From NCBI RefSeq assembly GCF_907165205.1, contig NC_058193.1, forward strand, positions 21,775,521 to 21,839,520: a stretch of 64,000 nucleotides of DNA. Direction: 5' to 3'. The position numbers and the translations under genes were made by a program. This stretch comes from Coccinella septempunctata. Taxonomy: Eukaryota; Arthropoda; Insecta; Coleoptera; Coccinellidae. Positions 23,485-34,676 of the stretch are shown piece after piece. The notes under the pieces were generated by a model, which saw only the letters and a list, made by a program, of their open reading frames with translations, made no database searches and had not been told where the DNA came from. Position 1 is the stretch's first letter. Each line of letters begins with the position of its first letter.

Positions 23485-23687
23485 AGGTTCCTACAGATTA
23501 CGCTGACGTGACGTGGGAACACGTCATAATGCGCATGATTCAATAATCTAATATGGGACTTTGCGCGGAAGCGTTCAAATTGTTCTGACGTGGGAATGCG
23601 CTTCCGCGCAAAATTCCATATTAGATTATTGAATCATGCGCATTATGATGTGGGCCCACGTCACGTCAGATTAATCTGTAGGCACCT
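23485..23687. mobile_element. 203-bp foldback MITE with TAA target duplication
   Basis: Arms of about 90 bp are nearly perfect inverted copies separated by about 20 bp. The ends are AGGTTCCTACAGATTA and TAATCTGTAGGCACCT. TAA flanks both sides (23482-23484 and 23688-23690). A three-base T-A-A target is typical of PIF/Harbinger MITEs. The arms share GCGCATGATTCAATAATC, and the centre reads TTCAAATTGTTCTGACGTGG. No coding content. Confidence 0.8.
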
Positions 23688-23690
23688 TAA

Positions 23691-24621
23691 CTTTTCGGCT
23701 TCTAAAACCTTAAAAATATCACTAGATTTCGAACTTCACGTTTGGTTGGCGTTTGAGTCACGGTTCAGAAACGGTGCACGAAAACGAAAAAATATGTTTC
23801 GCACTGTGAACACTTTCACGTAAAACCTAAGTATACTTTTCCGTTGAAATTGCGTTCGAATCACGAATTACGTTCATTGTGAACGGGCCATAACTCATAT
23901 ACACAACAACTATTGATGCATAACTGACGAAGATTGCGTAGAGTATTCAATCTCCAGAAAATGAGCAAACACTCTCGATCCATTACCAAAGCAACCACCT
24001 CGAGCGTTATGCCGAAGAGCCTTTCTCGTATAATGATTCGAGGCGGCCTGAATCGCGACTGCAAGAGGTATGAAAAGGGTTTTAAGGTGCCTTCAAGTTT
24101 ATGCCATTATCTTATCAACTTTTCGAGCTTGATAGAAATTGGAACGACCAAACTCAGCTTCGCCTACTTCGGGAAAGTTTTAGGGGGACGATTCGACCCG
24201 TTCATTAGACATCATTTTCGCTTCTGGCATTAAGAAGTATAAGCCTCCCCTCATTAACCTGTTCGGTTGTCGGAATGTCTTCGCATTTCCGCAATGTCAC
24301 ACAAATTGTGGTCACCTGTGGAATGGAACTCGACATCACAAGATAAGGGAGCATTGGGAATTTCCATATTACAATTTCTGTTTCCGGGGGCAGGTACTTT
24401 CTAAGCCTATTTCTCTTTACAAGATACATTTCAGACCATATAGAATGAAGAATATTTCAGTACTGAAATAATGATTGAACATTTTATCGAATGAGGCAGA
24501 AAATACAAAGAGTGTATGTATTATATTTTATCATCGTCGAGTATATCGAGGAGAACGGATATAACATTTGCAACAATTGTTGCTGTTATTTTTAGATTGT
24601 TGTACCTATTTGACTCAAAAT
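23691..24621. other. Unique intron DNA
   Basis: No gene recognised. A 99-codon plus-strand frame (23934-24233) has no motif that I know. The composition is slightly GC-richer between 23990 and 24380. Confidence 0.4.
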
Positions 24622-25622
24622 GTAGAATGATGCATTGCGGTTGAATATTTTCGGGGAACTGATAATGCCATCAGTTGCATTCCTCTATCTTCCTTTGTTT
24701 CCGAGTTATAGGACAAAAATGAAATTTGGGCGATTTCAACTTTAATCATTATCATGAAAATGATCAAAAGGATCACGCCTAAACGACACACGCAATTAAT
24801 ACAATAATAAGAATTAGATAAAATATGGGACGGATATCGTGTCATACTGGGTGGCGCTCTGCACTACTGGATAGTACTCAGAAGCGCTTGCCAGTATTGA
24901 ATAAGGGTTCATCAATTCCAAACGTTCTCCATCGTTATTCTTAGTAGTGTTTTCTTCATTTCTCCATTGGAGAACGTTGCTCTGACGAGGTAAAATGAGA
25001 CGGAAATCGTGGTCAGCAACTGCTTTTTTTCGATGGAGCGTACTCCATTTTGAGCCCTGACGATGTCAAATTGGCTAGTTCAATTCAGATCGTAACACAT
25101 ATTGATATTCATAACAGTGTGTGGTGTGCATCTGAATTGATTCTTATTATTTTTGATCATTATCTTCGTTTCTGTTTCTGATGTTGATTTGAAAACATTA
25201 GAGACCCTCTTCCCAGTGGCGTACTATGATTTCATCCAAGAGATTTTCTTGTTGAGTTACAACAGTTGTGTTTTTTCTTATGCAAGATTAACTTCAGAAA
25301 TATTAAAATATTATACATCGCCCAGATGCGTTCAGATATCATAAGAGCAAAAGTCACTGGATGGCTTTTGAAAAATGTCTGTATAATGTTTCGATTTCAA
25401 CCTCGATTTCAACTATCTAGCACAAATAGAAACGGGGATGATGACCAATGTGGAGATCATCCAAATTTGAATTTTGGCCTATAACTCAAAAAAAATTAAG
25501 AGGAATACAGTTGATGACATTATCAATTTCTCGAAAAACGGCAAACGCAATGTGCCATTCATTTTCCTCTATGTCTGAGTGGAGAAGTTGTAGTTCAGGT
25601 GTCACCAACTTTGCCCACCCTG
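24622..25622 (+). mobile_element. Foldback element A, copy 3, split by an insertion
   Basis: The left arm is degraded at its tip but clear from CATCAGTTGCATTCCTCTAT. The right arm ends TTGCCCACCCTG (25622) then TA. Between CTTTAATCATTATC and GATCATTATCTTCG, which are one continuous site in other A copies, lies a 402-bp foreign segment (24754-25155). Confidence 0.75.
24754..25155. mobile_element. 402-bp insertion inside element A, 9-bp target duplication
   Basis: ATCATTATC occurs on both sides (24745-24753 and 25156-25164), while other A copies have the site once, so this is a clean insertion. The ends are not inverted repeats, which argues for a retroposed element or one with very short termini. 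Inside is a hairpin AACGTTCTCCA / TGGAGAACGTT. No open frame or tRNA-like promoter boxes were recognised. Identity unknown. Confidence 0.65.
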
Positions 25623-25743
25623 TAGGTTGAAAGATATTCGCTGAGAATTCGTCCTTGTCTGCTAATGTACATCCTCTCAGTGCAAAAATGTAGATATAAG
25701 TTGTTTAAAAGAATACCGGGTTTCGGTCAACAAAAATTCTGTA

Positions 25744-26115
25744 ATGGCAGAGATCGAGGAAGAAATTGTGCAAGTAGTTCAGGATGAACCAACAACAAAT
25801 ACAAGACGCATAGCCAGGCTTAGTGGCAGCCACACTAAAGTATAGAAGACACTGAATCAAGAAGAATTTTACACTTACCACCAAAGGAAGCAAGCATTGC
25901 AATTGAAAGATCATTCTTCAAGAAGAGATCCATCCCTCTCGAATAATGCAAATCGGACAAAATCAATTCCACCAATGTCCACCAATGAAGACACATTCAC
26001 AAGAAATTGAGTGAACACTTTTTGTAGGACCAAGTGTCAACAGAAAATCCCCATTCTGTGAGAACAAATTTCCATCAGAAATTGTCCTTGACTGTTTTGA
26101 TTCGGTTCGTCTGGA
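25744..26115 (+). pseudogene. DUF4817-type mariner/Tc1 transposase relic
   Basis: From ATG 25744 the frame reads MAEIEEEIVQVVQDEPTTNT, then RRIARLSGSHTKV, a stop in place of the expected Trp, and TLNQEEFYTYHQRKQALQL. This is the helix-turn-helix N-terminus found in many insect transposases annotated DUF4817. Downstream scraps NEDTFTRN and ENPHSVRTNFHQKLSLTV match the catalytic-core region, where active copies have an Asp in the TDEATF block. Most of the catalytic domain is missing or out of frame. No terminal repeats were identified. Confidence 0.7.
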
Positions 26116-27153
26116 ATATTTCCTAATTTTTTTTAAACTTAGACTCGGTTTTTTGCAGATGTTTGCAATTATGAATATTTTTGAGCTGTTTTGTGCAATT
26201 TACAACGATAATGCTCCTCTTTGGTGTTTAATTATTCCTTATTTCAACTTGAAACTTCTAGTTCAACTTTTTCATGATGAAGTATGGTTAATGATAATAA
26301 TTGATCTTGTCCCAAAATCATCAACACATCAACACATTCATAGTGTTTTCAGAGTTTTCCCTTATATTTTCTCGAGTAAATGTGTACTTTTTATGTAAAC
26401 ATGTCAATCCCGGAACAACACATAGTCAGAATCTGTTGAAGACCAAAAATTAGGAAATTTGAAAAAGCACGATCATAATTTCATCTACCTCCATTGAATG
26501 TATTTGTGTTGAATGTCTTATCTGAGAAATGTTGAAAAGAGAGAGAGGAAGAAATGTAGTAGTATCGAAAATTTATGAAGAAAGTGAGTATGAAGTCAGA
26601 CAAAACAAGTCGAGGGGATGCCAATTTTTAACAAAATTCATAAAAGCGGATGATCGCAAAAAAACGAATTGTGCAACTTTTTCTCCCCCATCATCAGCAT
26701 CATTCCAGCGTAACCCGGGAACAGAATCGGGGAAATATCCACTTTCATCAAACCGACGAAACAATTTCTGCGAGAAGTAGGTACTCATCCGAGGCCCCAC
26801 TTGCGGCCTACGGAACCACGCAATATAAAACCAAATACCTTGCGAAAGTAAGGCGAGGAGTAATGGACACGAAATTGCTATGTAGCTCGTGGCCCGACCT
26901 CTTACATACGAGCTTATATGAAATATGCTCCGGGGGCGAAATCGCCCGCTTTTCGCCCGCAAATTCACGCGTCATAGTAATCTCGCTGGCACTCAAAACG
27001 AGGCGGCGTCGAACGGGGCGAGAAATATCACCCTGGCCGAAACTTCTTTATTCCCAGATAGTGTCTTCTTAGCTTCTGTTTCCGCAGTGTAGAAAAGACC
27101 ATTATTACAATGAGAATTGGTTTTGTTTTTAAGAGGTCCATCATAATTCATAA
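26116..27153. other. Intron DNA with a GC-richer island at 26690-27030
   Basis: Overlapping frames of 131 and 140 codons on opposite strands (26573-27072) show no domain and look like chance frames in a GC-richer unique island. No splice-supported exon seen. Confidence 0.4.
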
Positions 27154-27155
27154 TA

Positions 27156-28668
27156 TACTGCGCAAAAAAATCAACGCACATTATGGAAATCTCAAATTTA
27201 TTCTACAACTGAAGGTGTTCTCAATGATAATTATTTTTATCAGAATTATGCATGCATATGTTATCCACTTTCAACGGTTTTCTTCAATACAGATGTTTTT
27301 TCCCAGCAGGAATAAAAAAAGATGATATTATCAAATTTTGAATGTATTGGCTCCATTCTAAAATCAGTTGTTCTCGATCAATTCTAGTGATCAATAGTTT
27401 TTCTTTCGTTTTATTTTCTACACTCGATCGCTATGCAATGCGAAACACGCAATTTGACCCAAGAGGAATGTGCCAAAGCGGTAGTTTTGCGAGAAGAAGG
27501 GTGGACATACACAAGAATTGCAGAAAGGTTTGGAGTTTCCCATACAAGTGTGTCCAGAATGTTGCAGCGATTCAGGGAGACAGGTATGAATGTCCGAAGA
27601 CCATGACAGGGTAGACCAGGGGTAACAACTGCCATTCAAGAACGTTACTTGAGAGTTTCTGCGTTGAGAGAACGGTTTGCAACCGCTCGCCTCCTTCAAA
27701 TTCAGCTTGAGCAAACTTATGAGGTGCAAATTAGCACTCAGACAATAAGAAATCGCCTCAGAGAATATGATTTGAGGCCTCATGTCGCGGCCCCAGCCCA
27801 TCGAAGGGCGCGTTTGGATTTTGCGAGAGCATATCCAATGGGAAGAGGCCGATTGGGAAAGAGTTCTCTTCACAGATGAATCTAGATTCTGCCTCTACCA
27901 TTGTGATCGACGTTCCCTTGTATACAGACGTCCACATGACAGATATGCTCAGTGCAATTTCCTGAATACTACTGGTTTCGGGGGAGGATCGATTATGGTA
28001 TGGCGTGGAATATCTTTGACTGCTCGCACAGACCAAGTGGTCGTTGATAATGGAGCTATGAATGCTGATAAGTATATAAGGAACATTCTTGAAGAACATG
28101 TGAGCAAGAAGCATGTGAGCATGAAAAGCATGAAAATTTCATTTTTATGGACTATAATGCCAGACCCCATCGTGCGCGCATCGTTCAGGAGTACCTTGAA
28201 GAGGTTGAAGTCTCTCGAATGGAGAAGGCCAGCAAGGAGTCCAGATCTCAATCCGATTGAGCAGGTTTGGGACAACCTCAATAGAAGGCTGCGAGGTTCA
28301 GAAAATCATCCAGCTACTCTTGATGACTTAGGAATCCAACTCGAGGAAATCTGGGAAGGATTAGATCAGAACATTTTAAGATTACTCATCTTGAGTATGA
28401 AACGTCGTTGCCGAGCTGTAATTAACGCAAGGGGTGGAAATACCAAGTATTAAATCACTTATCAGCATTTCAGTATTTTGAAAATTGTTAATTTCTCTTC
28501 TTTCACATAAGATTCGGTGAAATCCTGAATTTTTCATCCATTTAATGTGTCTTGTTTCGTTCAAAATATTCCCGAGAGAACATAAAAAATAAGTTATAAA
28601 GTCAACGTGGAGTTAACTTTCATTAAAATTGAGATTTTCAGAATGTGCGTTAATTTTTTTGCGCAGTG
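27156..28668 (+). mobile_element. Tc1-like transposon, nearly full length (1513 bp)
   Basis: Inverted ends of about 42 bp (27156-27197 and 28627-28668) read CACTGCGCAAAAAAAT and GCGCACATT; the left copy has T for the first C. TA dinucleotides flank both sides (27154-27155, 28669-28670). It contains a full-length but broken transposase gene, listed separately. Size, ends and target are those of a canonical Tc1 element. Confidence 0.92.
27433..28453 (+). pseudogene. Tc1-like DD34E transposase, broken
   Basis: From ATG 27433 the N-terminal paired-type helix-turn-helix is clear (NLTQEECAKAVVLREEGWTY, then RIAERFGVSHTSVSRML). A TGA interrupts RRP-QGRPG, probably from a CGA codon. A second helix-turn-helix (TARLLQIQLEQTYEVQISTQ, then TIRNRLREYDLRP) follows. 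A 2-base deletion near 27825 shifts the frame. The first catalytic Asp is in LFTDESRF. Two compensating one-base shifts near 28140 and 28225 enclose MDYNARPHRAR, where active elements have QDNARPH, so the second catalytic Asp has become Tyr. SPDLNPIEQVWD holds the final Glu. Counted from the Tyr position the spacing is 34. It is dead by several independent lesions. Confidence 0.9.
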
Positions 28669-28929
28669 TATATGATATAACAGATGCTTATAACTGAGCG
28701 CTGGAGTAGTTGTTCATGAATTATTATTTATATCTGCAACGAATCCTTTTCAGAGGATCATTCAACTTTCACCAACTGAAAGTTGATTTACCAATAGCAA
28801 TATAGCATAGCGAAACACATGTTGTGATAATAAACTTCAATTGAATTTGTTATGAGGCACAAATATATCATAATAGAAGATGCACAATAATAGCTGTAGG
28901 CGAGGCTATAGGTTATATCAAGTCATATA

Positions 28930-29443
28930 GAGGTGAGTCTTTAACTCGTACAAATATTTCAACAGTATATTCTTGAGGCCAAAGAAACACTTTTTTTCTA
29001 TACCATTTCTTCCGATTCGGCCGTGATAAAAATATACGAATATAGCCATTTTAAGTTTTCATAAAGAGCTGTGCAACCCCTGGAAAAACAAAATTGAGTT
29101 CAGAATAACCAACTGAATCAGTGGAACTAAACATATGTGGATCTTTTGAACAGAGTTTTATTCAGCCAAAGTACCAAATTTTTCCAATTTGACACATACT
29201 TTTGAATTTTTTAACATCAAATTACTCGAAAACGGCGCATTACACTAGAAAATATAAAGATTACAGTTTTTTTTAGAGAACTTTCAAATATTCATTAGAT
29301 AGCATCCATATTAGTTTTAGGGCTCTTTGAATTTTCGGTATTTTTATGGTAAGTAATGGTCATTAAGAGTAAACTTTTGCTTGTTTCTTTTGAACTCAAG
29401 AATCGACTCTTGAAAGATTTGTACGAGTTAAACACTTACCCTG
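28930..29443. mobile_element. CAGGGTG-type foldback element, 514 bp
   Basis: The left end GAGGTGAGTCTTTAACTCGT follows TATA, and the right end ACGAGTTAAACACTTACCCTG precedes TATA. Arms of about 60 bp include ACTCGTACAAATATTTCAA and its inverse. The central part is unique AT-rich sequence. Probable TA-targeting MITE. Confidence 0.7.
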
Positions 29444-29687
29444 TATAATGTTATGGTGCATTAATGAATAATTGGAACAAAGAATCCCAAAATATGAACA
29501 AACAAGTGGTTGGTCCATAAATTAACATTACAATTTTAAAAATAACATAATTAAAATCGTCCTTCAGAAAAGAGATTACTCCAGAAGATTACTAAAGGAA
29601 TTCCGAATACACCCACACTATATTACACTTGCTGCATAATCATGTACAAACATAACCAGTTGAAAATTGGTCCAGCATATACATAAA
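29444..29687. other. Short unique spacer
   Basis: AT-rich DNA between two foldback elements. Nothing recognised. Confidence 0.4.
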
Positions 29688-30456
29688 CAGGGTGAATTTG
29701 AAGGTGCGGCTTTTTTCAACAGAAGGTAGAACTGGTTAAAATGAAGCGTTTCACCAAAAATCACCTATACAAAACTTTCAAAATGGAAAAGTTGAAAAAA
29801 AATTGAAAATGATTACTGGAATAGACGACCCTAGACCGTTGTTAGCTAAATTATCGCAAAGCAGTGGAAAAAAACTTATCTCCTAATTCAACCATGTGGT
29901 TTCGTTTAGGATATTAGCTCGTTCGATATTTACGTGGTAATGAAAATGGAAACTTAGGATTGCCGAATTGCTCTCATTATTTTTTAGTAACTTACACAAT
30001 TTTATGACATGGCTCATTTCGATACCAACTGACAGAAGAGACTTAGGACGCAAGTGAAGAATAGTATAATTCTTCAAAATCTCAACAGTAAAATTCGTCT
30101 AAATTATTCACGAATTTTTTCACAATGGGCATCAAAGTCCTCTTGTTCGAACATTCCAACAATCTTCGTAAAAATGGGATAAAATGGGGAAACATCATAT
30201 CACTTTTTCAAAATAACTAACAAAAGCACTCTCAAGAAACTGCCTCGATTTTCTACATTTATTTTTCACCCTAAATTGCACGAAACAACAATTATGATTC
30301 TCTCAAAAGTAACCTGATGCATCTAATCCGATGAACTTGGTACTGAACTATTCATTGTCCAGCCAAATGTTTATATTGTCCATCTGGGATATTTTATAAA
30401 GACAATTTTTGGTTAAACGACTTATTTTTATGAGTTCTACCTTTGAAAACTCCCTG
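29688..30456 (+). mobile_element. CAGGGTG family B, copy with both ends (769 bp)
   Basis: The ends are CAGGGTGAATTTGAAGGTGC and TTTGAAAACTCCCTG followed by TATA. The order matches 49398-50226: CACCTATACAAAACTTTCAA, GATTACTGGAATAGACGACC, CATGTGGTTTCGTTTAGGAT, TTCGAACATTCCAACAATC, CTAATCCGATGAACTTGGTA, GAGTTCTACC. A small internal deletion removes the part between TTTATATTGTCC and ATCTGGGATA. Non-autonomous. Confidence 0.8.
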
Positions 30457-31319
30457 TATATATAGTTACGAAATTAAGTCGTAGGTTTCAAAATGGGCTG
30501 ATAGGCCTGACTCATCTAAGAGATAGGTTCATCGCATCAATAGATCCAAAACAGTGAGCTTTTTACCATAACAACTGAATGATGACAAAACCTTTAAAAT
30601 TTGGAGACTTCTAAGCAGGACATTAGTTATTTATATTTATATTATATGCCAATATGGATACTCTTCTCAAGATTTACGTGAAAGTTTCAAATTCCGAAAG
30701 GAGACAATAATTATTTTTATTCGAGTGGGATGACAGTTTCATTTCTCCAATTTTGAATTAACTGACATGAAAACCCGACAGATTGATCCAGAAGTGATCC
30801 TTCTCAGAGGCGCAAACATACATTATCGTATAAATTCTAGAACGGTGCATTATTTGAACCAGTCAAGCCATTAAATCCGAATTGAATGTCGCGTATTTCG
30901 AATCGCCACCGAATATACACCCATATGTCGATCAGTTAATTTTATTGCCTAATTCTAATAAGCAAATATTCATTCCGTCGTATTCAAACTGCACAAATTT
31001 CCTATTAGCGTTAATGCTGATTCGACGTTTTGTGCGTTATGGCCCAGAATATATATTATTTATGCACGAACGGACTCTCCGCTGCGCAATATTGTTAATT
31101 AACTGAATAAAAACCATCGATGGGTCGTATGAATTATCGACTGGTAATTAATTGTTCGGATCCGTCCACAATCGAAAACGTCAGCAAGGAGCAGAAATTA
31201 GCGGGCAAATAACGTGATATTTAGCTGGTAATGAGTTGAATAAATGTTTTGCACAGGATCAGATACTCCGTTTTATCTGCAGTCGTATAAGCTGAGACTT
31301 CTTTATACTAGGTTGACAT
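30457..31319 (-). other. Intron DNA with a homeodomain-site-rich segment
   Basis: No gene. The 30880-31230 part keeps several ATTA/TAAT cores (GTTAATTAACTG near 31095, GGTAATTAATTG near 31142) in unique, moderately conserved-looking DNA and could be an enhancer. This is inference from sequence texture only. Confidence 0.35.
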
Positions 31320-32628
31320 CTTAGACCTATAAAACACATGGACGCGCCCTTCCAGTGAGTTTCAATAGCCACGAGTGCGGCCAACATGAGATGGAGCTAG
31401 TATGGGCAAGAAAACGTTCCTTAGAACGCCTTAGCGCTAAGCGCATACGATTTATTTCGATTTTTTTTAAATAGGGAAAATTAGAAATGAAATTTGCTTA
31501 GAAATATTTCGATAATTGATTATAAACATAATTCTTTTATTTTAGTAATTAATTTCCGAGCTATATTTGTATATTGGCGCCCGTTAGAGATAAAAACAAG
31601 TACCTATAATCGAATAAAAAAAATTGAATGAATATTAGTATCATTTAGATTGAGTTTAATGATCCAATTAGAACTAAAGAGCACAATTTTTGCTTTCGGC
31701 AACTATTCCTCGGAAAATACAACTGATAAGTTCATGAAAAGTTTGTGAATAAATTGATTTGAATAAAAACAATTGAGCACATTTTTAGCCAACACAATAT
31801 TCTGATTTCTTGTTGGTTCAATATCGGAAAAAATATTTCATTGATCAATATTGATCGAAAGGTTGAAAAATAGACATTACAATTAGCATACTAACAGCGG
31901 GTTTCATAAAACTCTTACTGCCCGATCAACGATTTGACAGTCACTGGATTTCAAAAACGAAATCACTAAAACTTTTTCATTCCTACATATATTGAACAAG
32001 AAGCAATTTAGAATCATTGAATAGATGTATATAGATCATAATTTGATTCGAGAATTGAATTCCGAATTCGTATGGCTGAATTATTGATTGAAAACAAATT
32101 GACGTTTATCTGTCAATCAAGCGTTGATTCCCCGATCGAGCTTTATGAAACCGGGGGTTAGTAATTTTTCAACTGAGGATAATTTTTAGGAAGCATATTT
32201 ATATTTTGTCCCAATGGAAAAGCTCGCATCCTGGGCATTTATTTTCCCTTCTAATCTCAAATGCTTCTTGAGTATTATTTTATCTAGATGAGAAAAGAAT
32301 TGACACACATTTATTGATTTGAAATGAAAAATTCAACTATGATATAATAAATCGAATAATACATTCGAAGTTACTATACCTGTGAAATTTCACTTTATCT
32401 GTCTTTTCAACTCATTTCGTACTATTAATTGCACTCTACGAGGACACCATTATTACTTTCATAATAGAAAAAGGATACGACATTCAAAGTTGATCTAAAA
32501 TTGATGAGAAAATTCTGAAAATTTCGATAAATACAAAGTGCAAACGAATGTTTTGCCCATACTAGCTCTATCTCATTTCGGCCGCACCCCCTCTCTCTAC
32601 GCCGTGTCCATGTGTTTAATATGTCTAT
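31320..32628. mobile_element. MULE-like non-autonomous element (1309 bp) with long inverted ends
   Basis: The ends CTTAGACCTATAAAACACAT and (reverse strand) ATAGACATATTAAACACATG start inverted arms of about 95 bp that also share GAGCTAGTATGGGCAA. GGTTGACAT, 9 bp, lies directly on both sides (31311-31319 and 32629-32637). Long terminal inverted repeats with a 9-bp duplication are characteristic of Mutator-like elements. There is no transposase. A family G MITE is nested inside (31891-32161). Confidence 0.75.
31891..32161 (+). mobile_element. MITE family G, full copy (271 bp)
   Basis: The ends CTAACAGCGGGTTTCATAAA and TTTATGAAACCGGGGGTTAG are imperfect inverted repeats, with TA on both sides (31889-31890 and 32162-32163). 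Inverted partial copies are at 51988-52234 and 22683-22829. A second subterminal inverted pair is GATCAACGATTTGAC against GTCAATCAAGCGTTGATT. No coding content. Confidence 0.75.
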
Positions 32629-32637
32629 GGTTGACAT

Positions 32638-33764
32638 TCAAAAGCAGTGAAGTCTTGTTGTCAAGACTTCACTTTGTCTTTTTTATATCAGATTTCTCGG
32701 GATACTGTCAAATTGAAAAGAGGGGCCAGATGGTCGGTGCACTACAGAAGTTTCGTGGAGAAATAAAATGAGTAAAGATCAGCTTCCATTCAAGAGGTAG
32801 TGATCTTATTATTGATGGAACTAAATGGCGGATGCGCCGAAATACGAAACATTTCCGCAACAGCGCATTCGCCAATGTCCGAAAATTCCTTCAAAATGTG
32901 CAGTAAGAAACGAAATGTCTTCTGAAAAAACGATTCAGGCAAGAAGAGACGGTAATCCAGAGATACTAGAAACTCCATCCCTTAGGCATGAACTCTATGC
33001 AGGGTTGATTAGATCATGCAGATGTCCAATTACCCACCCCATTGGTTCGACGGAGTTATCGGCCGTGTCCATATCTGCTCGAAGATTTCCCGGGACAGTT
33101 GTAGGAGGAAAGATCAGTCCATAGCCTCCCTCGATTTCTACCCGGCCACCTTCCGAATTCCCGGATATCCGATGTAATTGATCTGGCACGAGTAGCCGAT
33201 ATCGGACCGAGGTCCGAGGTTCCCAGGGAGCCATTTTCCTGATATTCCAGTGCGAAGACGTGCATCAAGAAGGGCACCTTAACGGCTCCTCGGAGAGGCC
33301 CTGCATTTTCGCAGATAAATAAACTATTAAAAGTTTTATTTGAATTTCAGTATTTGCTCTTTTCCCGAACCGAGGATTGGATCCGAAGCGGGTCAATAAG
33401 AGCCGGAGGAGGAGATGCTTGACATACATTATGTAGAGTTCGCTTTCCTGGACCAAGAAATCCGTGCTTACTGTTTTATCGTTTCGTAGGGCAACGGTCC
33501 TTGGCCCTGCGGGATGTAGAACTTTATATCGTGTTGTTTTCCGATTTTTTAGCGGCTTATCATATTCAATGAGGCGACCTTTTTCGACCCAGAAGATTCG
33601 AAAACTTGGGGAGCCTTGTCGAGTGCTCTAGATTTCAATCTACATCTCGTGGAAGAACTTATTTTATTTATCTACTCGAGCACCTTCAGATTTTCGTACT
33701 ATATGAAATACAATTCCGTTTTTCAAAAATGTCAGTATAGATATTGGTGGTCATACATCCCATA
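32638..33764. other. Intron DNA with a hairpin and a GC-richer island
   Basis: AGTGAAGTCTTG and its perfect inverse flank the loop TTGT at 32646-32673. The 33000-33300 segment is GC-richer and unique (for example GGTTCCCAGGGAGCC at 33218). Opposing frames of 73-99 codons there carry no known motif. Confidence 0.4.
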
Positions 33765-34245
33765 CGTCATTTAGGACTTCACTCTGGCAAAAGTTGATTC
33801 CAAATTCTGTGCGAAAATATTCATATTCAAATATTCTATAGGAATATAGCTCAAATCGACTTCTTCATTCCTTCCATCTTCATCTTGCAGCAGCTCTTCA
33901 TTATTTTCAGTACAAATATTGTGCAGAAGCACACATGCATTTATGATTTTACTACATTTTTCTGGAGAGTGATACCATTGAGTAATACTCAAGGTAATGC
34001 AGAACTCTATGCTCTTCTTCCTGTTAACATATATATATTCTGGTGCTAACAAGTGGTTTCTTTTGGGGGAAATATGGCTACATGTGTACAGTCAATACAA
34101 CCAGGCATTTTTCATGGAATCTTTTCTCGAACAAGTTATCATTTAATCTCCTGAAACAGTCGATGAGCATGCCGCTCAAATTCTGCAGCTTTTTCATTAT
34201 CCTCCAGGAGTAAAATTTCTAGTTCTTCGTCTATCATTTTCAAAA
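33765..34245 (-). pseudogene. PIF/Harbinger-type transposase remnant
   Basis: On the minus strand, MIDEELEILLLEDNEKAAEF (from 34239) resembles an N-terminus. After a stop and frame changes comes MPGCIDCTHVAIFPPKE, the first catalytic-Asp block (normally IDGTH), then APEYIYVNRKKS (consensus YVNRKGYHS). The frame ends with YHSPEKCSKIINACVLLHNI and CTENNEELLQDEDGRNEEV. The sequence between YVNRK and YHSPEKC is much shorter than in intact transposases, so the second Asp region is deleted. Dead copy; no terminal repeats assigned. Confidence 0.8.
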
Positions 34246-34676
34246 TGATTCAGAAACTGACAATAATGTACCCAATCTGGAGTGGAATCGTGGTCGTTAT
34301 TATTCTTGAGTTACCGCAAAAGTGCAGGAGTTTTGGATGAACCAATCCCTAAGAATGGTCATGACATTCGTCAAGTAAAAAAACACATTCACAGTACTAA
34401 CATTAAGTTAAATCTTCGTCGTTGATTCATAAGCAATATTTTCAAGAGCTATGCAATATTGGAGCAAAATGACCAACATTGACAGAGGATTGTCGAATGA
34501 TTCGTATATGTCGAATGGATTCTACTCTTCCTTTTGTCTATCGAAATTTGTCTAACGCGGCATTTGAGAACACCAGATTTCTATTTCATTCGACAATTTA
34601 GTGATGTCGCATGCGAGAATGACCCAATAGACATTTGAGAATGCCCCAGTGTATCAAACATTTATCACGAATGTCA
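34246..34676. other. Noncoding spacer between two transposase scraps
   Basis: Nothing recognised. It contains a repeated GTCGAATG word around 34495-34515. Confidence 0.35.

Noticed and set aside
27342..27873. Frames of 74-151 codons overlapping the Tc1 transposase
   Set aside because: Shadow frames of the transposase in other phases or on the opposite strand.
27782..28453. 223-codon frame as an intact transposase
   Set aside because: It is the C-terminal two thirds of a Tc1 transposase after a frameshift; its start codon is internal and the second catalytic Asp is lost.
29960..30010. CCGAATTGCTC as the reverse of the Rbp6 FEQFG exon
   Set aside because: It lies inside family B, occurs in several B copies, and the neighbouring residues do not fit.
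32646..32673. 12-bp perfect hairpin as a microRNA precursor or terminator
   Set aside because: The stem is too short for a pre-miRNA, and prokaryotic-type terminators do not apply; possibly a small insertion scar.
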